Part shown: piece after piece, positions 1 to 64,000 of the stretch
Numbering within the stretch: position 1 is the stretch's first letter
How the letters are laid out: each line of letters starts with the position of its first letter
Assembly: GCA_039707465.1 (NCBI GenBank)
Contig: CM077648.1
Coordinates: 24,676,119 to 24,740,118 of the forward strand
Direction: 5' to 3'
Source of the DNA: Rhabdophis nuchalis
Taxonomy: Eukaryota; Chordata; Lepidosauria; Squamata; Natricidae
Length of the DNA stretch: 64,000 nucleotides
Translations under genes and position numbers: made by a program
The notes under the pieces: generated by a model
Told to the model about the DNA's origin: nothing
The model's database searches: none
Seen by the model: the letters and a program-made list of their open reading frames with translations, nothing else

Positions 1-80
1 AAGCACAGGCACACCTCCCGGCTAAGCTCCTTGTATTATTATTTTCCCAACCACCGGGGAAAAGAAACACCTGCTTGGAA

Positions 81-61082
<61,002 letters not shown>

Positions 61083-64000
61083 ACACCAGATTTAGTTTAC
61101 GGAATGAATTCTGAAAGCCAGAAGACTTTTGTTGCGATATTGCCACCCATGAATTTCTGTGCCTTAAAAGATGCAATAAGCTAAGAGCTTCTAAAAACCG
61201 GAATTGAAGTACTTGTGAAGAATTTTTGATGGAATGCGTATGTGTATGCTTTTACTTTTAAATTTGTGTCACACTGGACTGAACAAGAACTCTTGTAAAC
61301 CCATTCCACAGATGGGTTAAATGTCTGAGACATTTAATTATATTGAACTAATTTGTTGAGTCAGGGGTCCCCCCAACCTCCGGGCTGTGGTCTATTTGGA
61401 ACTGGGCCTTGCGAGTGCTCGATTGTGCAAGTAGAGTTGCGCATGTGCACCTGTGTGCCGGCCCGTTGCTCATGCAAGTTGAGCTGTGTGTGCATGTTAG
61501 CCTGCCGCTTGTGTGGCCCAGTTCCCCTCCCCCACACAAGCCGCAAAGGTTGAGGATCACTGCGCTACACCACCTATAACAAAAATCTCATGACAAAATA
61601 ATCTAGTTGGTCCCTTAAGGGCCACAACATGTCTTGTTGATGTTTGTTGCAAAAGCCTAACGCAAATAATCCAACTATGCCAGCTATACAATTCAGAGTT
61701 TGACTTTTGTAGATTTGTGAATTAATGAGGAATGGGCAAGAAGAACCCTATATTGTCCAAGAATGTTCTCAGGTTTCTAAATACTCTTAGAAACAGTTTA
61801 GGCTCAGGTATAAGGAACTGAAGTGATACAGAGAAGTTGAGAAAATTCACCAGAGATTACTTGCAGGTGGGGGTGGAAGTGGAAGTAGTCCACAGGAAGC
61901 ACCTTTTTGGTTATGTAAGACATGTCTCGATCCAAACTTATAAAGATTTCAAGAACTGAATGCACTTTTTTTTCTGACCTTTCAACAGAATATTAGTACT
62001 TAATCTCAGATTAAGAACTGTAATCTCAGAATTGTAGTTCTGCTGAAAATGCCTCCTGAAACTTATTTTAATTGACAGGGATTAGCCTTACTAGAGAGAT
62101 AACTACAATTCTATATACACTTACCAGGAATTATGCTTTATCAATTCTAATGGGACCCATTTCTTGTTTCAGAATTGTATTTTAAGGATAAATTCCACTG
62201 TATTTAGTGGTGCTCGCTTCCAGTGAAACATCTATAGGATTATACCTATGCTGCAGTGACACAGAGGAAGAGAGCAAGTAACTGGATAGAGTTGGTAATA
62301 ATGAAGCAAACCAAAGTTTTTGAGCACCAGATCAAGGCAATCCTTAGAACGAAATCTCAGTATTCTCTTTAAACCAGATATCTAAATTAATACAATATTG
62401 TATTGCAACAAACCATGAGGTTATTTGAAAAGCAAAATTTGTGTGCACTCCTGAATTAATAGAATATACACATAAATGATATCCAGATATCATAAATCAC
62501 TGCATCAATCACCAGGACCAGAGGCTTTGTCTTCTGAGCTTTCGGACTGTCAAAGAGAAGTTCCCTGAGGTTGGGCTCCCGCATGAGTCTAAAACGTCAG
62601 AAAACAAAAAAACCTGGGTCTGGTGACTGACTCAGATTGGCTCCTGCAACATTATCCTGGGACACTGTGATGACTCCCCCAGATGCTTCATCAAATACCT
62701 CTCTAGATGACAGCTTGGGGGAGGATAAACCATTCCTGGCACATCAGGAGCTGAGTTGATTGATGGCTCTGAGCAGCTGTCTGTGAGGGATTTGACTAAA
62801 GCACAGCTGCAACAGAACAATCCTGAGGCTCCCTCCAGGTGGGGAAAGCATGCAGCTGCAGCTTGTCAGTGATGAGGAAGAGGAACTGCCTTCTGTATCT
62901 GATCCAGGAACACAGGGCAGAGAAAAGGTAGGAGCAGAGAAGGCCAGCCAGATGCACTGCACTGAAATTTGGCTATTTAGCACAGCAGATACATGGAGGC
63001 GATGCTGGGAATGTGTTTGTTTCCTAGCTGTGTTTTTTCTGTTCATTGTGATTCTAGCTTCACTTTGGTTCGACACCATGCCTTGACTTGGATCGTGCCT
63101 TGAAAACTCTCAACTTTTCTTGCCTTGTGACCTCTCTTGTATTGTGGATTGAAATTTGCCTGGTTGTGATGATTGAGAAACTTTCAAGGGTCTTGTGTGC
63201 TCTTTGGCCATTGCTCCATGGATTAGCATTGGTCTGCTTTTGGCTGGACCTAATTGGGACAGTTCTGGGTTTTTGATAAAGGGAATTGCTGAGAATATTA
63301 ATAAACTCACTAAACCAGCTACGTGAGTTAACAGCACAGCACGGTTACATATATTTGCCTTCATTCAAGATGATAACCTCCTAGCAATTTCCAAATCATA
63401 AAAAAAAATAAAAATACATAAGTCACTAAATCAAATGTTATTTCCTATGTATCTAGAACTAATGAAGTATATGTCAGTAGAGTTCGAGAAGCTATTTATA
63501 AACAGTCTCTAGGATCAATCCTGTAGGGATAGCTTACAAACGTTCTTTAGAATCAGTCTGTCTCCAACACGAGGCTAAAAGCTTGGAAAACTAAATCTCT
63601 GGTCCCAATGACCGAATCAAATTGGCTCCTATCACATGTCTTCATTCATGTCTTCATTCATGTCCTTCTCATATATTTCATTGCTGGGTTGAGAACTTCA
63701 GCAATAGAACTTTTTGGGTGATCCCTCATATAACAAGGTGGCAAATATTCCATAATTGATCTTTCTATTGCTTTCAATGATTTTCAGACCAACACAGACA
63801 TCTATACCTTATTTGTGTGGTGCATAAGCTTTTTTTATTTTTACAATTTTGTGACTAATAAAATGCTTGCATCACTGACTCTTCTTTTATCATAAACATC
63901 ACTCCAAAGTTCTAAATGTTTCCTGCCTTTCTCTGAAGAAACAGCAATAAAGCCAGAAGTAAATATTGCTTTACTTCTGCTTTGTCAGACATATTGCAAC
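61083..64000 (+). other. ARHGEF38 3' UTR and downstream sequence, poly(A) site not fixed
   Basis: Non-coding after the stop. AATAAA hexamers lie at 63857-63862 and 63946-63951, with another in TTAATAAACTC near 63300, so the UTR end cannot be decided here. The segment holds a short hAT-like element (61362-61562). The block at about 62500-63330 reads like an old interspersed repeat (promoter-like pyrimidine text ending in ATTAATAAACTC, possibly a solo LTR), but I cannot name it. Confidence 0.5.
61362..61562. mobile_element. hAT-like element in the 3' UTR
   Basis: Starts CAGGGGTCCCCCCAACC and ends AGGTTGAGGATCACTG; no matching 8-bp flank. If transcribed it would be part of the ARHGEF38 3' UTR. 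Confidence 0.65.

Overview
This is a vertebrate genomic window, almost certainly from a squamate reptile and most likely a snake. The evidence is a GT-AG spliced gene, dense Sauria-type SINEs (tRNA-like head, Bov-B-like tail), CR1/L2-type LINE fragments, a CR1 3' end running into a (TTCTA)n pentanucleotide tract (a known snake pattern), and very many short hAT-type elements with 8-bp target duplications. There are no prokaryotic or viral operons.

One host gene fills the window on the + strand: ARHGEF38, a Rho guanine nucleotide exchange factor. I place 14 coding exons, from an ATG at 81 to a TAA at 61080-61082. All 13 introns are GT-AG and all phases agree. The exons sum to 2373 nt (790 aa), close to the human protein of about 777 aa as I remember it. 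The order is: basic/Ser-rich N-terminus (exon 1), DH (RhoGEF) domain (exons 2-6), linker (exon 7), BAR-like helical domain (exons 8-11), SH3 (exons 12-13) and SH3 (exon 14). Exon 5 is an 18-nt microexon. Intron 1 is about 18 kb. About 2.9 kb of downstream sequence contains the 3' UTR and several poly(A) signals.

The introns are packed with mobile elements. The most notable family is an L1-derived retrotransposon that carries only ORF1. There are four copies, all antisense to the gene: 2437-4422, 5180-6793, 20013-21995 and 45371-47353. Three have a common 5' start and are 1983-1986 bp long, and all have target-site duplications and an A-rich 3' end. None has room for ORF2. They look like the mammalian HAL1 'half-L1' design. 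One copy (5461-6309) keeps an uninterrupted 282-codon ORF1.

Other layers are at least 20 hAT-type non-autonomous elements of several families, including perfect or near-perfect hairpins and a family that carries a (CTTT)n tract inside it; Tc1/mariner-like miniature elements with CAGGTAGTCC termini; three kinds of tRNA-derived SINE; and 3'-end fragments of CR1, L2-type and Rex1-like LINEs. Elements are often nested, for example at 2234-4826, 32590-33660 and 44601-47369. The stretches not listed are intronic and show nothing I can identify.
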